Assembly: GCF_001887355.1 (NCBI RefSeq) | Contig: NZ_MPIN01000004.1 | Location: forward strand, 411,733 to 475,732 | From: Cystobacter ferrugineus | GTDB lineage: Bacteria; Myxococcota; Myxococcia; Myxococcales; Myxococcaceae | DNA: 64,000 nucleotides | Reading direction: 5' to 3' | In this document: piece after piece, positions 6,925 through 17,635 of the stretch | Layout: every line of letters begins with the position of its first letter | How positions within the stretch are numbered: the first letter of the stretch is position 1 | Notes under the pieces: model-generated | What the model was told of the DNA's origin: nothing | The model's database searches: none | What the model saw: only the letters and a program-made list of their open reading frames with translations | Program-made: the position numbers and the translations under genes

Positions 6925-7701
6925 CTACTCCGCCCAGGTGAGCACTTCCAGCATGCGGACGAACTCCCGGTTCGCGCCGACCACCGCCACCACGAAGCCG
7001 GCGGACTCACCCGGGCCTCCACGGCCCTCGCTGCGCCAGTCCGCGACGTAGATGCGGTTGCCCGTGTTGTAGATCTGCGCGAGCCAGGCCAGTGCGCCAT
7101 TCACCTCGGCCGTGCTCGGCGTGCCGGAGTACGTCCTCGCCTTCAGCCGAGCGATGAGCTCCTCGACGTTGACGGGCTCGAAGTAGGTCTGCCGATCGTA
7201 GGAGCTGCCGAATACCCACGTGTAGACGTTCGTCAGCGTCACCTGGTTGGCCACGCCCGCGCCCGCGGGGATGGAGCCTTCCTTGATGCGCGAGCTGCTG
7301 GCGAGCGGCCCGCTGGCGCCGAACAACTGGGCCGGCGTGGCCGCGACCGGGGCCAGGCTCAGCGGGGCCTCGTAGTCCTCCGCGTCGTTCAGCTCGTGGA
7401 AGTCGAAGAGGTACTTCTTCGCCGCCGACTCCAGGCCGGTGAGGAAGGAGGTGCTGGACACCTTGGTGGACAGGTAGCTGGACTCCTGTGCGTCCACCCA
7501 CCCGTCCACGATGAAGGCGTCGAGCGCCGTGATGATCTCCTGGCGCAGGACCGTCGCTCCCCCGGGGCTGCTGGCGGTGCGCGCGCTGGCCACCCGGGAC
7601 TCGAAGAGCGGCTTGGACGTGGTGAGGTCCGCCAACGCCGCCGGAGCGGCCAGCAGCGTCAGACCACCGAGAAGGGAGGAGAGGAAGGACGCGCTCTTCA
7701 T
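6925..7701 (-). CDS. Secreted protein of unknown function
   Basis: A 258-residue protein with a Sec signal peptide (MKSASFLSSLLGGLTLLAAP, cleavage near ALA-DLT). The mature protein is moderately acidic and has no cysteine or family motif I recognise. Recurrent features are FLTGLESAAKKYLFDFHE, TNVYTWVFGSSYDRQTYF and ALAWLAQIYNTGNRIYVADW, the last suggesting a compact alpha/beta fold. ATG 7701 is preferred over ATG 7716 because it starts the signal peptide directly. Its 3' end abuts the truncated SpoIIM fragment at 6850-6920. It is transcribed toward the toxin locus. Confidence 0.72.
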   Translation of the reverse strand: MKSASFLSSLLGGLTLLAAPAALADLTTSKPLFESRVASARTASSPGGATVLRQEIITALDAFIVDGWVDAQESSYLSTKVSSTSFLTGLESAAKKYLFDFHELNDAEDYEAPLSLAPVAATPAQLFGASGPLASSSRIKEGSIPAGAGVANQVTLTNVYTWVFGSSYDRQTYFEPVNVEELIARLKARTYSGTPSTAEVNGALAWLAQIYNTGNRIYVADWRSEGRGGPGESAGFVVAVVGANREFVRMLEVLTWAE

Positions 7702-7850
7702 GGGATGACCTCGCAATCGGCCCCGGGGAGCCTTTCAGGTGATGAGCGAGTTCCCTCTTATCTTCTTGATGGTCAGGAGTAACGTAAAATTCTTGTTTCA
7801 TTGCTTTTACCCGCTTCCAGAACTGACGCGGGCATGAGGCGATGTCCGGC
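7702..7850 (-). promoter_or_regulatory. A/T-rich leader upstream of the secreted-protein gene
   Basis: The 149 bp between the DUF58 stop and the secreted-protein gene contain the most A/T-rich stretch nearby (about 7755-7808), with an inverted GTAAAA...TTTTAC pair on the minus strand. It is a likely promoter zone for 6925-7701. I could not fix a convincing -35/-10 pair. Confidence 0.35.
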
Positions 7851-9154
7851 CTACAACACCCCGCGCGCCTTGATGTCGAGGTAGCGGTTGACGGCGGCGA
7901 GGCTCAACTCATCGGGCCGCACGTCGAGCATGTGCACGCCGCCGGCGCTCACCTTGGCCTTGAGGACCTCGCGCTCCGAGAGCAACTCACTCGCCACGGC
8001 CTGCTGGTAGGCCTGCTCGGGGCCGGCGGGAGGGGTGCGCAGCAGCGCCGTGAGCGCGGTGTCGCGCACGGACAGACAGAGGGGGACGTGCCGCCGGGCC
8101 AGCCGGTGCAGGGGCGCCACCAGGGTGGAGGCCTGCTCCTCGTCGAGGAAGTCCGTGAACACGCACAGGAGGCTGCGCCGGTTCAGGCGCACGTTCAGCT
8201 CCTTGAAGAGCGCCAGGTAGTCCACGTAGGTGAGGCTCGGCGTGGTGGCGTAGAGCGTGTCCAGTATCTTCCGGTATTGCAGGCGGCCCGCGGCCGGGGG
8301 CAGGTACGCCTTCACGCCATCGGCGAACACGGCGAGCCCCACGCGGTCTCCATTGCGCACCGCCACGAAGGCCAGGAAGAGCGCCGCGTTGACGGCGTGG
8401 TCCAGCTTGGTGAGCCCGTCCACCTGCGCCGCCATGGAGCGGCCCGCGTCCACGCAGATGAGCAGGGATTGCGAGCGCTCGGACTCCATCACCCGTGTCA
8501 CCGGCCGGGTGCGCCGGGCCGTGGCCTTCCAATCCACCTCGCGCACCGAGTCACCCTGGGCATAGTCGCGCAGGCGCGCGAACTCGCTGCCCCGGCCATC
8601 CCGGCGCAACTGCCTCAGGCCCAGGTTCACCAGGTCCAACGCCGCGCCCGAGAGCAACAGCCGGCTGGCGCCGCGCATGTCCGGGAACACCGACACGTCC
8701 TGGGCCGCGGGGACGCGGCGCTCGTGCAGCAGCAGGCCCAGGGGCCCGCGCACCCGCACGTGCAGGTCCCCGAAGCCGAACCGCCCCCGCTTCGCCGGCG
8801 TCACCCGGTACACCCAGCGCGTCTGGCTGTCCGCGGGCAGGTTCAGCGGTGCCTCCTCCGGCTCGGCCGTGAAGGACTCGGGCACGTCGTCGCGCACCCG
8901 CACCTCCACGTCCCGAGGGCCCCGGTGCACCAGGAGCAGCTCCACCTTGTTGGGCGCGCCCACCGACAGGCGGGGAGGCAGATGCCGGCTCACCTCCAGC
9001 CGCACCCGCCGCGCCAACAGGAAGTCCAGGGCCGCGAGCACGAGCGCGAGCGTGTCCAGGGCCAGCACCGCGCCGCCCAGGCCCGGGAAGAACCCCGCGG
9101 CCATCATCGGCACGGCGAGCAGACACAGCAGCACCCACAGGCGCCCGGTGGGAA

Positions 9155-9158
<4 letters not shown>
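7851..9158 (-). CDS. DUF58 domain protein
   Basis: A 435-residue membrane-anchored DUF58 protein: two N-terminal TMs (about 7-55), a beta-rich region, then the signature [26 protein letters not shown] cluster (seen as [20 protein letters not shown]) and a von Willebrand A-like domain with [11 protein letters not shown], where DAGRS stands in for a DxSxS MIDAS, and [12 protein letters not shown]58 proteins act with MoxR AAA+ ATPases in assembly or maturation of envelope and secreted complexes. The ATG overlaps the MoxR stop by 4 bp, indicating translational coupling. It is the last gene of the five-gene minus-strand operon. Confidence 0.92.
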
Positions 9159-10152
<994 letters not shown>

Positions 10153-10156
<4 letters not shown>

Positions 10157-11451
10157 GGCTCCTCGGGTGTCTGGGCGGGGGGCGCGGTGGGGCGCGGCCC
10201 GGAAGAAGGCAGGTGTTGGCGCAGGGCCGCGGCGCGCGTGGCCAGGTGCAGCAGCTCGCTCTCGCTGGTCACGTTCGCGGCCTTGTGGACGACTTCGCGC
10301 AGGCCCCGGGCGAGGTCGGCCCGGCCGTGCGCGGTGAGGCTCTCGGTCACGGCCTGGGCGGGCGCGTGGGCGGGCAGGCCCGAGTGCTGGGCCAGCTCCT
10401 GGAGGAGGCCCCGGCTCAGCAGGCCCGCGGCGAAGGCATGGTGGTGGCCCTCGCGGTACAGGCGGCTCATGGCGAAGAGGGCATCCGTGGTACCCACGCG
10501 CTGGGACTCGGGCGGAGGACGGGGCCGGCCGAAGCGCTGGAGCGCCAGGGCCCACAGGCACAGGCCCAGCAGCAGTTGCGCCACCGCGAAGTGCAGGCCG
10601 TAGCGGCGCGCGAAGTCCACCACCGAGCGCTCGTTGGTGAAGCCATGGTGGTGCTCGTCGAAGGTGTAGGGGCCGGGGCCCAGCGCCTCCAGGGCGCTCA
10701 ACCAGAACCGGGCGTTGTCCGCGCGCGCGAGGGCCTGGTTCATCGCCAGCTCCGGCGCTCCCACCACCAGCACCTTCCCCGTCCCGTAGGGCACCACCGC
10801 CGCCACCGTCATGCCCAGCGGCTCGTCCTCGAGCACGGGGATGGCGCCCCCCTCGGCGGACAGCTCCAGGTAGGCCTGGACGCGTGCCTCCACGCGCTCC
10901 ACGCCCAGGGTGTAGGGACTGGAGAGCGGGGGAACCAGCGTGCGCATGGGCAGGGACGTGTCCGCCTTGATGAGCGACACCCCGAGCGCGTCGAGCAGCG
11001 GGTTCTCCTTCGAGCCCCAGGGCACGAGGACGAGCGAGTGGCCGGAGCGGACGTGCTCGAGCAGCTTCTCCGTCTCGTCGTCGCTCAGCTCGGGCACGTG
11101 CAGCCGGTTGAAGCCGTGGCGGGGAACCTCCTCGTCCTCCAGGTCCGAGCCCCGATCGGCGGCGAGCGCCGTCTGATCCGGGTCATCCTCGTGGGCGCCC
11201 TCCACCTCCACGGCGAGCAGCACGAGCGTGCCCGGCTCGGAGAGGATGTTCAGGTCCGCGGTGCGGCGCACGGTGGGCAGACCACTCTCCTGGACGAGGA
11301 GGAAGAGCCCCCGGGCCCCATCCGGCTGGGCGCGCCAGGTGGAGAGCGTGTCGGCGAAGCCGCCCCGGGCCGCGCCTCGCACGAGCCAGGCGCCCAGCAC
11401 CGCGGTCAGCAGCAGGCTGCCCACCACCAGCAGGGGGAATCGGTCACGCAC
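10153..11451 (-). CDS. DUF4350 domain membrane protein
   Basis: A 432-residue protein with an N-terminal TM ([18 protein letters not shown]) and a second TM at about 300 ([17 protein letters not shown]). Between them is the DUF4350 GATase-like domain: [50 protein letters not shown]. The family is regularly found between DUF4129 and MoxR genes. Start chosen at GTG 11451, with GGAG upstream and an 8-bp overlap with the DUF4129 stop; an ATG at 11493 would overlap that gene more deeply. The soluble part probably faces the periplasm. Function unknown beyond association with the MoxR system. Confidence 0.85.
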
Positions 11452-13303
11452 GGGCGGACTCCGTGACGGCGGGCGTGGAGAGCATCGGGGCACACAGCGC
11501 CCGGAAGTCGCGGTAGCCCTGCATGCCCACGGGCAGGTGGCCGTACCAGGCGAAGTCGAAGCGCAGCGTCAGCTCGCGCAGGGACGGCACCCACTCCTTT
11601 CGGCCGCGGAACTGGCGCAGGTAGTCCCAGTTGCTCAGGCGGGGATCGTAGTGGATGGCGCCCTGGTGGTGCAGGCGCGAGAGCAGGGCGAGGTACAGGC
11701 CGCGCACCGCCTCGCGGTACTCGCCCCGGGCGGCCAGCTCGTCGGCCAGGTGGGCCCAGCCCTCGGGGGCGCGAGACAGGGCGTTCATCGGATCCGCCGC
11801 GAGCGTCGCCGCGCTCTGGCTGCTCACCTCGAGCCGCGCGCCCTCGTCCGCCTTGCCCCGGGTCCTGAACGCGCGCCACAGCACCACCGCGAGCACGCCC
11901 AGCGCGGCGGTGACGAGGAGCACCACCAGCGCGTTCGCCACCGCCTGGCCTCCCAGGCCCAGGGCCTCGGCGCGGGGCGGAGTGGGATCCGGCCGGCGGC
12001 GGAAGAGCTCGTCGAGGATCTTCGCGAGCCACTTGACGAAGCGCTCCCAGAGGCCATCGGGCACGGTGTCGTCGGCGGGCGCCTCCTCCTGCTCGGCCCG
12101 GGGGGCGGGCTCCTGGAACTCGGGCCGCGCGAGGATGTCCCGGGCGCGTGTCCGGGCGCTCGCCGCATCCGCCCGTTGCCGCTCCAGCTCCACGGTGCTC
12201 GCCGCCAGGGCGAGCCCCTCATCGAGCCGATCCATGGCGGCGCAGTCCTCGTTCTCCTCCACCTCCGCTTCCACGGAGCGCACCAGCCGCGCCACCTTCC
12301 TCGCCTCCGCCGGGCCGAGCGAGGTGAGCGTGCGCCGCCACTCCTCGCGCGCGGCCTCGTCCCACTCACACGCCTCGGCCAGTAGCTCCACGCGCGGGAC
12401 CAGGTCTCCGGGGGGAGGAGAGGACTCCTTGGGTTGCGCCTGGGCGGTGGGAGCCAGGAGGTTCATTCCCAGGAGCACGAGCAGCCCGAGCGCCGACTTG
12501 CGGACCGGGAGCTGTTGCACCGCGGCGAGCAGGTCCAACCCCTCCTGGCGCACCCGGCCATCGATCAGCAGCAGCGAGGCGGAGGCGGCGCGCAGGGGCT
12601 CGAAGAGGGTGAAGGTCACGGCGACGAGGAAGACGTCCCAGGCGGGGTTGTCGAGGGAGGCGAAGCGCTCGGCGAAGGTGAGATCGATGCCGAGCAGCTT
12701 GCGGCCCACGTAGAACAGGGCATTGGCCGCGATGTGCAGGTTGAGCAGGACGAGCCCCTGCACGAGCATCAGCATGCGCACGCCGATGGCGGTGAGCTTC
12801 GCGGGTCCCAGCAGCTTCGAGCACTGACCATACAGGTCCAGCGGGCTGCCACGGCCCTGAAGGGTAGCCGCATAGCCCACGATGTGGGAGGACAGGAACA
12901 GACAGGCGAGGCCCAGCGTGGCGCCGAGCGTCACCGTGTTGAAGACGAGCAGGTAGGCCACCGCGCACAGCAGGCTGGGGGCGCGGGCCAGGGCGGCGCG
13001 CAGGGAGGCCCAGGCGGTGGGGGCCTCAGGACCCTGGCCGAGCAGCAGTTGCTGGACATGGTGGCAGGCGGCGCCCTGGAAGAGGCCCCGGGCGAGCCAG
13101 GCCAGGGTGAAGAGCAATGCTGGGAGGGCGAGCGGGCGGCGATGCGCCACCGCGTCCGTCAGGTGCAGGAGCGCGGCGGTGACGAGCACGCCCCCTGGGA
13201 GGGTGAGGGCCCAGACGCCCGAGCCACGCACGCACAGGCGCAGGGCGGCATCCATCAGGGCCACGGCCCCTCGGGGGCGCAGTTCGAGCGCGGAGACGGC
13301 CAT
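11444..13303 (-). CDS. Multi-TM protein fused to DUF4129
   Basis: A 619-residue protein of two parts. The first ~290 residues contain about six TMs (GGVLVTAALLHLTDAV, LLFTLAWLARGLF, AVAYLLVFNTVTLGATLGL). The second begins with KSALGLLVLLGMNLLAPTAQAQ, which looks exactly like a signal peptide, then a helical stalk rich in Glu/Arg, a TM (VVLLVTAALGVLAVVLW) and a C-terminal DUF4129 domain (RGLYLALLSRLHHQGAIHYD, LSNWDYLRQF). It looks like a fusion of a membrane gene with a once separate exported DUF4129 protein. The start ATG lies 2 bp after the B-box gene stop. Confidence 0.83.
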   Translation of the reverse strand: MAVSALELRPRGAVALMDAALRLCVRGSGVWALTLPGGVLVTAALLHLTDAVAHRRPLALPALLFTLAWLARGLFQGAACHHVQQLLLGQGPEAPTAWASLRAALARAPSLLCAVAYLLVFNTVTLGATLGLACLFLSSHIVGYAATLQGRGSPLDLYGQCSKLLGPAKLTAIGVRMLMLVQGLVLLNLHIAANALFYVGRKLLGIDLTFAERFASLDNPAWDVFLVAVTFTLFEPLRAASASLLLIDGRVRQEGLDLLAAVQQLPVRKSALGLLVLLGMNLLAPTAQAQPKESSPPPGDLVPRVELLAEACEWDEAAREEWRRTLTSLGPAEARKVARLVRSVEAEVEENEDCAAMDRLDEGLALAASTVELERQRADAASARTRARDILARPEFQEPAPRAEQEEAPADDTVPDGLWERFVKWLAKILDELFRRRPDPTPPRAEALGLGGQAVANALVVLLVTAALGVLAVVLWRAFRTRGKADEGARLEVSSQSAATLAADPMNALSRAPEGWAHLADELAARGEYREAVRGLYLALLSRLHHQGAIHYDPRLSNWDYLRQFRGRKEWVPSLRELTLRFDFAWYGHLPVGMQGYRDFRALCAPMLSTPAVTESARA

Positions 13304-13305
13304 GT

Positions 13306-13578
13306 CTAGAGCCCCGACGCCAGGTTGGCGACCAGGAGGACGCCGCCATACACCACGGCGGCCGCCAGCAGGGCGAGCAGCACGTTGCCCACACTCCACT
13401 CCTGGCGCTCGGCGGACACCGTCAGGGCCTTGGTGCGCCGGTCGAGGCACGAGGCACACCGGTTGATGCCCTCGAACTGCGTGGTGCACTCCCGGCAGAT
13501 GACGCGGCGGCATTCCACGCAGATGCCCAGTCCGGTGCGCTCTGGATGATAGTGGCAGCGGCCCGAGCCCTGAATCAT
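13306..13578 (-). CDS. Small B-box-type zinc-finger membrane protein
   Basis: A 90-residue protein with an N-terminal B-box-like zinc-binding module: CHYHPERTGLGICVEC, then RRVICREC and RCASCLDRR, giving eight potential Cys/His ligands, followed by one C-terminal TM (VLLALLAAAVVYGGVLLVAN). It opens the DUF4129/DUF4350/MoxR/DUF58 operon. The start is ATG 13578, immediately before the zinc-finger; a longer frame upstream runs into the divergent kinase promoter region and is unlikely. Bacterial B-box-TM proteins are often fused or adjacent to peptidases or membrane proteins; a scaffold role is inference. Confidence 0.85.
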   Translation of the reverse strand: MIQGSGRCHYHPERTGLGICVECRRVICRECTTQFEGINRCASCLDRRTKALTVSAERQEWSVGNVLLALLAAAVVYGGVLLVANLASGL

Positions 13579-13660
13579 GGGGCGCAGCCTACGAAATCCC
13601 GGCGGTCCGAGGCCAGCGCCGAGCAGCGGTCCGGGCAGCGGCTGGACAGGGACGCGTGAT

Positions 13661-16600
13661 ATGGATTCACCCGCGCTTCCCATGGAAAACGACAAGACGG
13701 TTCCATCACCTCCCGGGTTGGCTCCCGCGGTCCTTCCCGCGGGGTGGACGGTCGCCGACCGCTTCGTCATCCAGGACCTCGCGGGCAGTGGAGGCATGGG
13801 GTTCGTCTACCGGGCGGTGGATCAAGTCACCGGCAAGCAGGTGGCTCTCAAGCTGTTGCAGGTGGGCGCCTCATCGGATGCGGCGATGCGCTTCCACCGC
13901 GAGGCCCAGCTCCTCGAGGAGCTGACCCATCCCGCCATCGTCGCCCATGTGGCGCATGGCACGCTCGCGGAAGGTCCGCCCTACCTGGCGATGGAGTGGC
14001 TCGAGGGGGAGGAACTCTCGCACCGCCTGCATCGCGGGCCGTTGAGCCCCACGGAGAGCGTGGCGATGGTGCGCCGGGCCACCGAGGGGCTCGCCGTGGC
14101 CCACCGCCGCGGCATGGTCCACCGCGACATCAAGCCCTCCAACCTCTTCCTGCGCGCGGGCCGCCCCGAGGACGTGGTGCTGCTGGACTTCGGGCTGGCC
14201 CGCTACGCCGCGCCCTCGCTGGAGGCGGTCACCGTGGCCGGCACGGTGGTGGGCACTCCGGGCTACATGGCGCCCGAGCAGGCCTCGAGCCAGGACGAGA
14301 TCCCCCCCGCGGCGGACATCTTCTCGCTGGGCTGCGTGTTCTACGAGTGCCTCACGGGTCAGCCGCCCTTCTCGGCCCCGCACTTCGCCGCCGTGCTGGC
14401 GAAGATCCTCTTCGCGGACCCCGTGCCCCTGCGCCGGCTGCGTCCGGACCTGCCGCCGGGACTGCGCGGGCTGGTGGACCGGATGCTGGCCAAGGATCTC
14501 GCGCGCCGGCCCGCCGATGCCGACCAGTTGTTGCGCCTGCTGGCGGAGCTGGACACCGTGCCCCGCCTGCTGTCCTCCGCGACGCTCCCCTCGGCCTCCG
14601 GCATGGCGGGCGCCGAGCAGAAGCTCTTCAGCGTGCTGCTGGTGTCGACCCATACGCCCGGCCCGGAGGGGGCGACCCGGGTGCTCAAGCCGGGCGCGGC
14701 GCCCCGGGATGCCCTGCGCGCGGCCCTCAAGAATTCAGGGGCCCAGGTGGAGTTGCTGGCGGACGGCTCGCTGGTGGCCACGGTGATGCCCGAGCGGGGC
14801 ACCGCCACGGATCAGGCGGCGGTGGCGGCCCGCTCCGCCCTGTCCTTCAAGGAGCACTGGCCCGACGCCTCGGTGGTGCTCGTCACGGGCTTGGGGCAGC
14901 TCAACGAGCGCCTTCCGGTGGGCAACGCCATGGATCGGGCCGGAGAGCTGCTGCGCCATGTGGGGAACGGGCAGGGCTCCGGCCCGGTGGTGATGGACGA
15001 GACCACCGCGGGGCTGCTGGGCCCGGGCTTCCAGTTGTCGCGCGTGGAGCAGGGCATGTTCGTGCTGCGGGGCGAGCAGCTCGGCGTGGACGAGTCCCGG
15101 CTGTTGCTCGGCAAGCCCACGCCGTGCGTGGGCCGGGATCAGGAGCTGTCCCTGCTGGAGATGACCTTCCAGAGCAGCGCGGAGGAGTCCACCGCGAAGG
15201 CGGTGCTGGTGACGGCGCCCGCGGGCACGGGCAAGTCCCGGCTGCGCCATGAGTTCCTGCGCCGCATGGAGCGCAACGCGCCGCGGACCCTGGTGCTGCT
15301 GGGGCGCGGAGAGCCGATGAGCGCGGGCGTGGCCTCGGGCCTGCTGGGGCAGGTGTTCCGGCGCCTGTGCGGCATCATGGATGGCGAGCCCCTGCAGGTG
15401 CAGCGGGAGCGGTTGCGCGAGCGCATCTCGCGGCACCTGCCGGAGGATCGGGCCGAGGGGACGGTGGAGTTCATCGGCGAGCTGTGCGCCGTGCCCATGA
15501 TCGACGAGGACGATGTGTTGATGCGCGCCTCGCGCAATGATCCGCGGCTGATGAGCACCCAGGTGGAGCGGGCGCTGGTGACCTTCCTCGAGGCGGAGTG
15601 TGCCCAGCACCCGGTGTTGCTGGTGCTGGAGGATCTGCACTGGAGCGACGCGCTGACGGTGCGGCGGGTGGACGCGCTGTTGAGGGATCTGGCCGAGCAG
15701 CCCTTCGGGGTGCTGGCCCTGGCGCGGCCCGAGGTGAAGGATCTGTTTCCCTTCCCCTGGACGCGGCGCTTCCAGGAGGTGCCGCTGCAGGGCCTGAGCC
15801 GCAAGGCGAGTGCGCGGCTCGTCCGGGAGGTGCTGGGCAACCGGGTGGATGAGAGCGTGGTGCGCTGGGCGGTGGAGATGGCCGACGGCAACGCGCTCTT
15901 CCTGGAGGAGCTCATCCGCGTGGCGTCCGAGGGGCGGGGCACGGAGGCGCCGGAGACGGTGCTGGCGGTGCTCCAGGCGCGCCTGATGCGGATGGAGTCC
16001 GGCGTGCGCCAGGTCTTGCTGGCGGCCAGCATCTTCGGCCGTGACTTCTGGACGGGAGGCGTGAGCGAGCTGTTGGGCGATCAGGTCTCCAAGGCGATGC
16101 TGGAGGGGCACCTGCGCGCGCTCGTGGATCAGGAGGTCATCGAGCCGCGGTCCGACTCCGCCCTGCCGGCCGAGACGAGCTACCGCTTCCGCCACGCGCT
16201 CCTCCAGGAAGCGGCCTATGGCCTGCTGTCCGACGTCTACCGTCCGGAAGGCCACCGGCTGGCGGCGGCCTGGCTGGAGCGGATGGGCGGGGTGGATCCG
16301 CTGGTGCTCGCCACGCACCATCAACGGGGCGGGCAGCTCGAGCGCGCGGTGCACTACTACTCCCTGGCGGCCGAGCGGCTCTTCGCCCTGTACGATCTGC
16401 CGGGGACGATGCGGTGCGTGGTGGAGGCGCTGGCCTGCGGGGTGGAGGGGGATCGCTCCGTCCACCTGCGCGCGCTCCAGGCGGTGGTGGCGTTCTGGAT
16501 GGACGATCTGGTGCGCTCGCTGTCGCTCGGCGCCGCGGTGTTGGACGAGCTGGAGCCCGGCAGCCGGCTGTGGTGCTGGTTGGTGGGCGGACAGATCGTG

Positions 16601-17632
16601 GGGGGCGCCTACCTGGGAATGGACGCGGAGAAGGCGGCCCGGTTGAACGCCCGCCTGTGGAACACCACGCCCCTGCCCGATGCCGTGGACGCCCACCACT
16701 GGGCCCTGGCGTGTCTGGGCCTGTCACAAGTCTACTCGGGGGCGCGGTGGGATCTGGAAGCGTGGCTCGGGCGGATGCGGGGCGTGGCCACGGAGGGGGT
16801 GGCGCGGGCCTGGACGCGCTACCTGGATGGCTTCTTCCACTACCTCTTCGAGCCGCGGCCCTGGACGGCCTACGTGCTGGCCGAGGAAGGCACGCGCTTG
16901 TTCCGCAAGCTCGGCATGGAGCGCGACGCGCTCATCGTGCAGACCTGCATGTCCCTGGCGTTGGGGGCCGCGGGCGACGCGCCTGGAGCCCTGGAGTGCA
17001 TGCGCGAGGTGCTGGCCACGGGACGGCGGTTGGAGGAGCACCTCGTGGTGGGCTCGGCCCTGGCGTATCGCAGCGTGCTGCTGGCCGGCAGCTCGGATCC
17101 GGAGCACCGCCGGGAAGCCCATGTGCTGGCGCGCGAGGGACTGGACGACGGTCTGGCCACGTTCCGTCAGGGCGTATCGCACGCCGTGCTGGCGAAGACC
17201 TGGAGGGATCCGGAGACGCTGGCGGAGGCCGAGGCGCATGCGCGCAAGGCGTGTGGGCTGCTGACGTCCTTCCAGGCCGACGTGGTCTTCGCCCGGGGGG
17301 TGCTCAGCTCCGTGCTGCTCGCCCAGGGCAAGGTGGCGGAGGCGCGGGAGGAGGCGGTGATCGGGGTGCGCGAGCTGGAGCACAACCGCGCCCAGGGCGT
17401 CTACGCGGTGGCCATGTACCTGGCGCTGGCGGAGGCGTGCCTGAGAGAGGGAGATCGGACGCTGGCGGAGTCCTCGCTGCGCCAGGCCCTGGACTGTGTA
17501 CGGGCCCGGGCCTCGGACATCCCCGAGCCCGCCCACCGCGCGCGTTTCCTGCGCGAGGTGCCCGAGAACGCCCGGGTGGTGGCGCTGGCCCGGGAGTGTT
17601 GGGGAGACGCCAGCGTGGACGGCCTCGCGTGA
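13661..17632 (+). CDS. Multidomain Ser/Thr protein kinase with AAA ATPase and TPR region
   Basis: A 1323-residue cytoplasmic protein. Kinase domain about residues 30-300: glycine loop GSGGMGFVYRA, VAL-K lysine, catalytic HRDIKPSN, DFGLA, and activation-loop GTPGYMAPEQ. Residues about 320-490 resemble a degenerate nucleotide-cyclase-like module lacking obvious catalytic aspartates. Then comes a predicted AAA/STAND ATPase (VGRDQELSLLE, Walker A APAGTGKS, Walker B LLVLEDLHWSD), and the last ~450 residues are helical TPR-like repeats. This architecture is frequent in myxobacteria. ATG 13661 is chosen; ATG 13682 is possible. It is divergent from the B-box operon with 82 bp between starts. The signal it senses is unknown. 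Confidence 0.9.
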   Translation: MDSPALPMENDKTVPSPPGLAPAVLPAGWTVADRFVIQDLAGSGGMGFVYRAVDQVTGKQVALKLLQVGASSDAAMRFHREAQLLEELTHPAIVAHVAHGTLAEGPPYLAMEWLEGEELSHRLHRGPLSPTESVAMVRRATEGLAVAHRRGMVHRDIKPSNLFLRAGRPEDVVLLDFGLARYAAPSLEAVTVAGTVVGTPGYMAPEQASSQDEIPPAADIFSLGCVFYECLTGQPPFSAPHFAAVLAKILFADPVPLRRLRPDLPPGLRGLVDRMLAKDLARRPADADQLLRLLAELDTVPRLLSSATLPSASGMAGAEQKLFSVLLVSTHTPGPEGATRVLKPGAAPRDALRAALKNSGAQVELLADGSLVATVMPERGTATDQAAVAARSALSFKEHWPDASVVLVTGLGQLNERLPVGNAMDRAGELLRHVGNGQGSGPVVMDETTAGLLGPGFQLSRVEQGMFVLRGEQLGVDESRLLLGKPTPCVGRDQELSLLEMTFQSSAEESTAKAVLVTAPAGTGKSRLRHEFLRRMERNAPRTLVLLGRGEPMSAGVASGLLGQVFRRLCGIMDGEPLQVQRERLRERISRHLPEDRAEGTVEFIGELCAVPMIDEDDVLMRASRNDPRLMSTQVERALVTFLEAECAQHPVLLVLEDLHWSDALTVRRVDALLRDLAEQPFGVLALARPEVKDLFPFPWTRRFQEVPLQGLSRKASARLVREVLGNRVDESVVRWAVEMADGNALFLEELIRVASEGRGTEAPETVLAVLQARLMRMESGVRQVLLAASIFGRDFWTGGVSELLGDQVSKAMLEGHLRALVDQEVIEPRSDSALPAETSYRFRHALLQEAAYGLLSDVYRPEGHRLAAAWLERMGGVDPLVLATHHQRGGQLERAVHYYSLAAERLFALYDLPGTMRCVVEALACGVEGDRSVHLRALQAVVAFWMDDLVRSLSLGAAVLDELEPGSRLWCWLVGGQIVGGAYLGMDAEKAARLNARLWNTTPLPDAVDAHHWALACLGLSQVYSGARWDLEAWLGRMRGVATEGVARAWTRYLDGFFHYLFEPRPWTAYVLAEEGTRLFRKLGMERDALIVQTCMSLALGAAGDAPGALECMREVLATGRRLEEHLVVGSALAYRSVLLAGSSDPEHRREAHVLAREGLDDGLATFRQGVSHAVLAKTWRDPETLAEAEAHARKACGLLTSFQADVVFARGVLSSVLLAQGKVAEAREEAVIGVRELEHNRAQGVYAVAMYLALAEACLREGDRTLAESSLRQALDCVRARASDIPEPAHRARFLREVPENARVVALARECWGDASVDGLA

Positions 17633-17635
17633 GCG

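Noticed and set aside
7007-7801. Alternative 264-residue minus-strand frame starting MKQEFYV
   Set aside because: It overlaps the signal-peptide protein in another frame and its later residues are Arg/Gly-rich shadow sequence.
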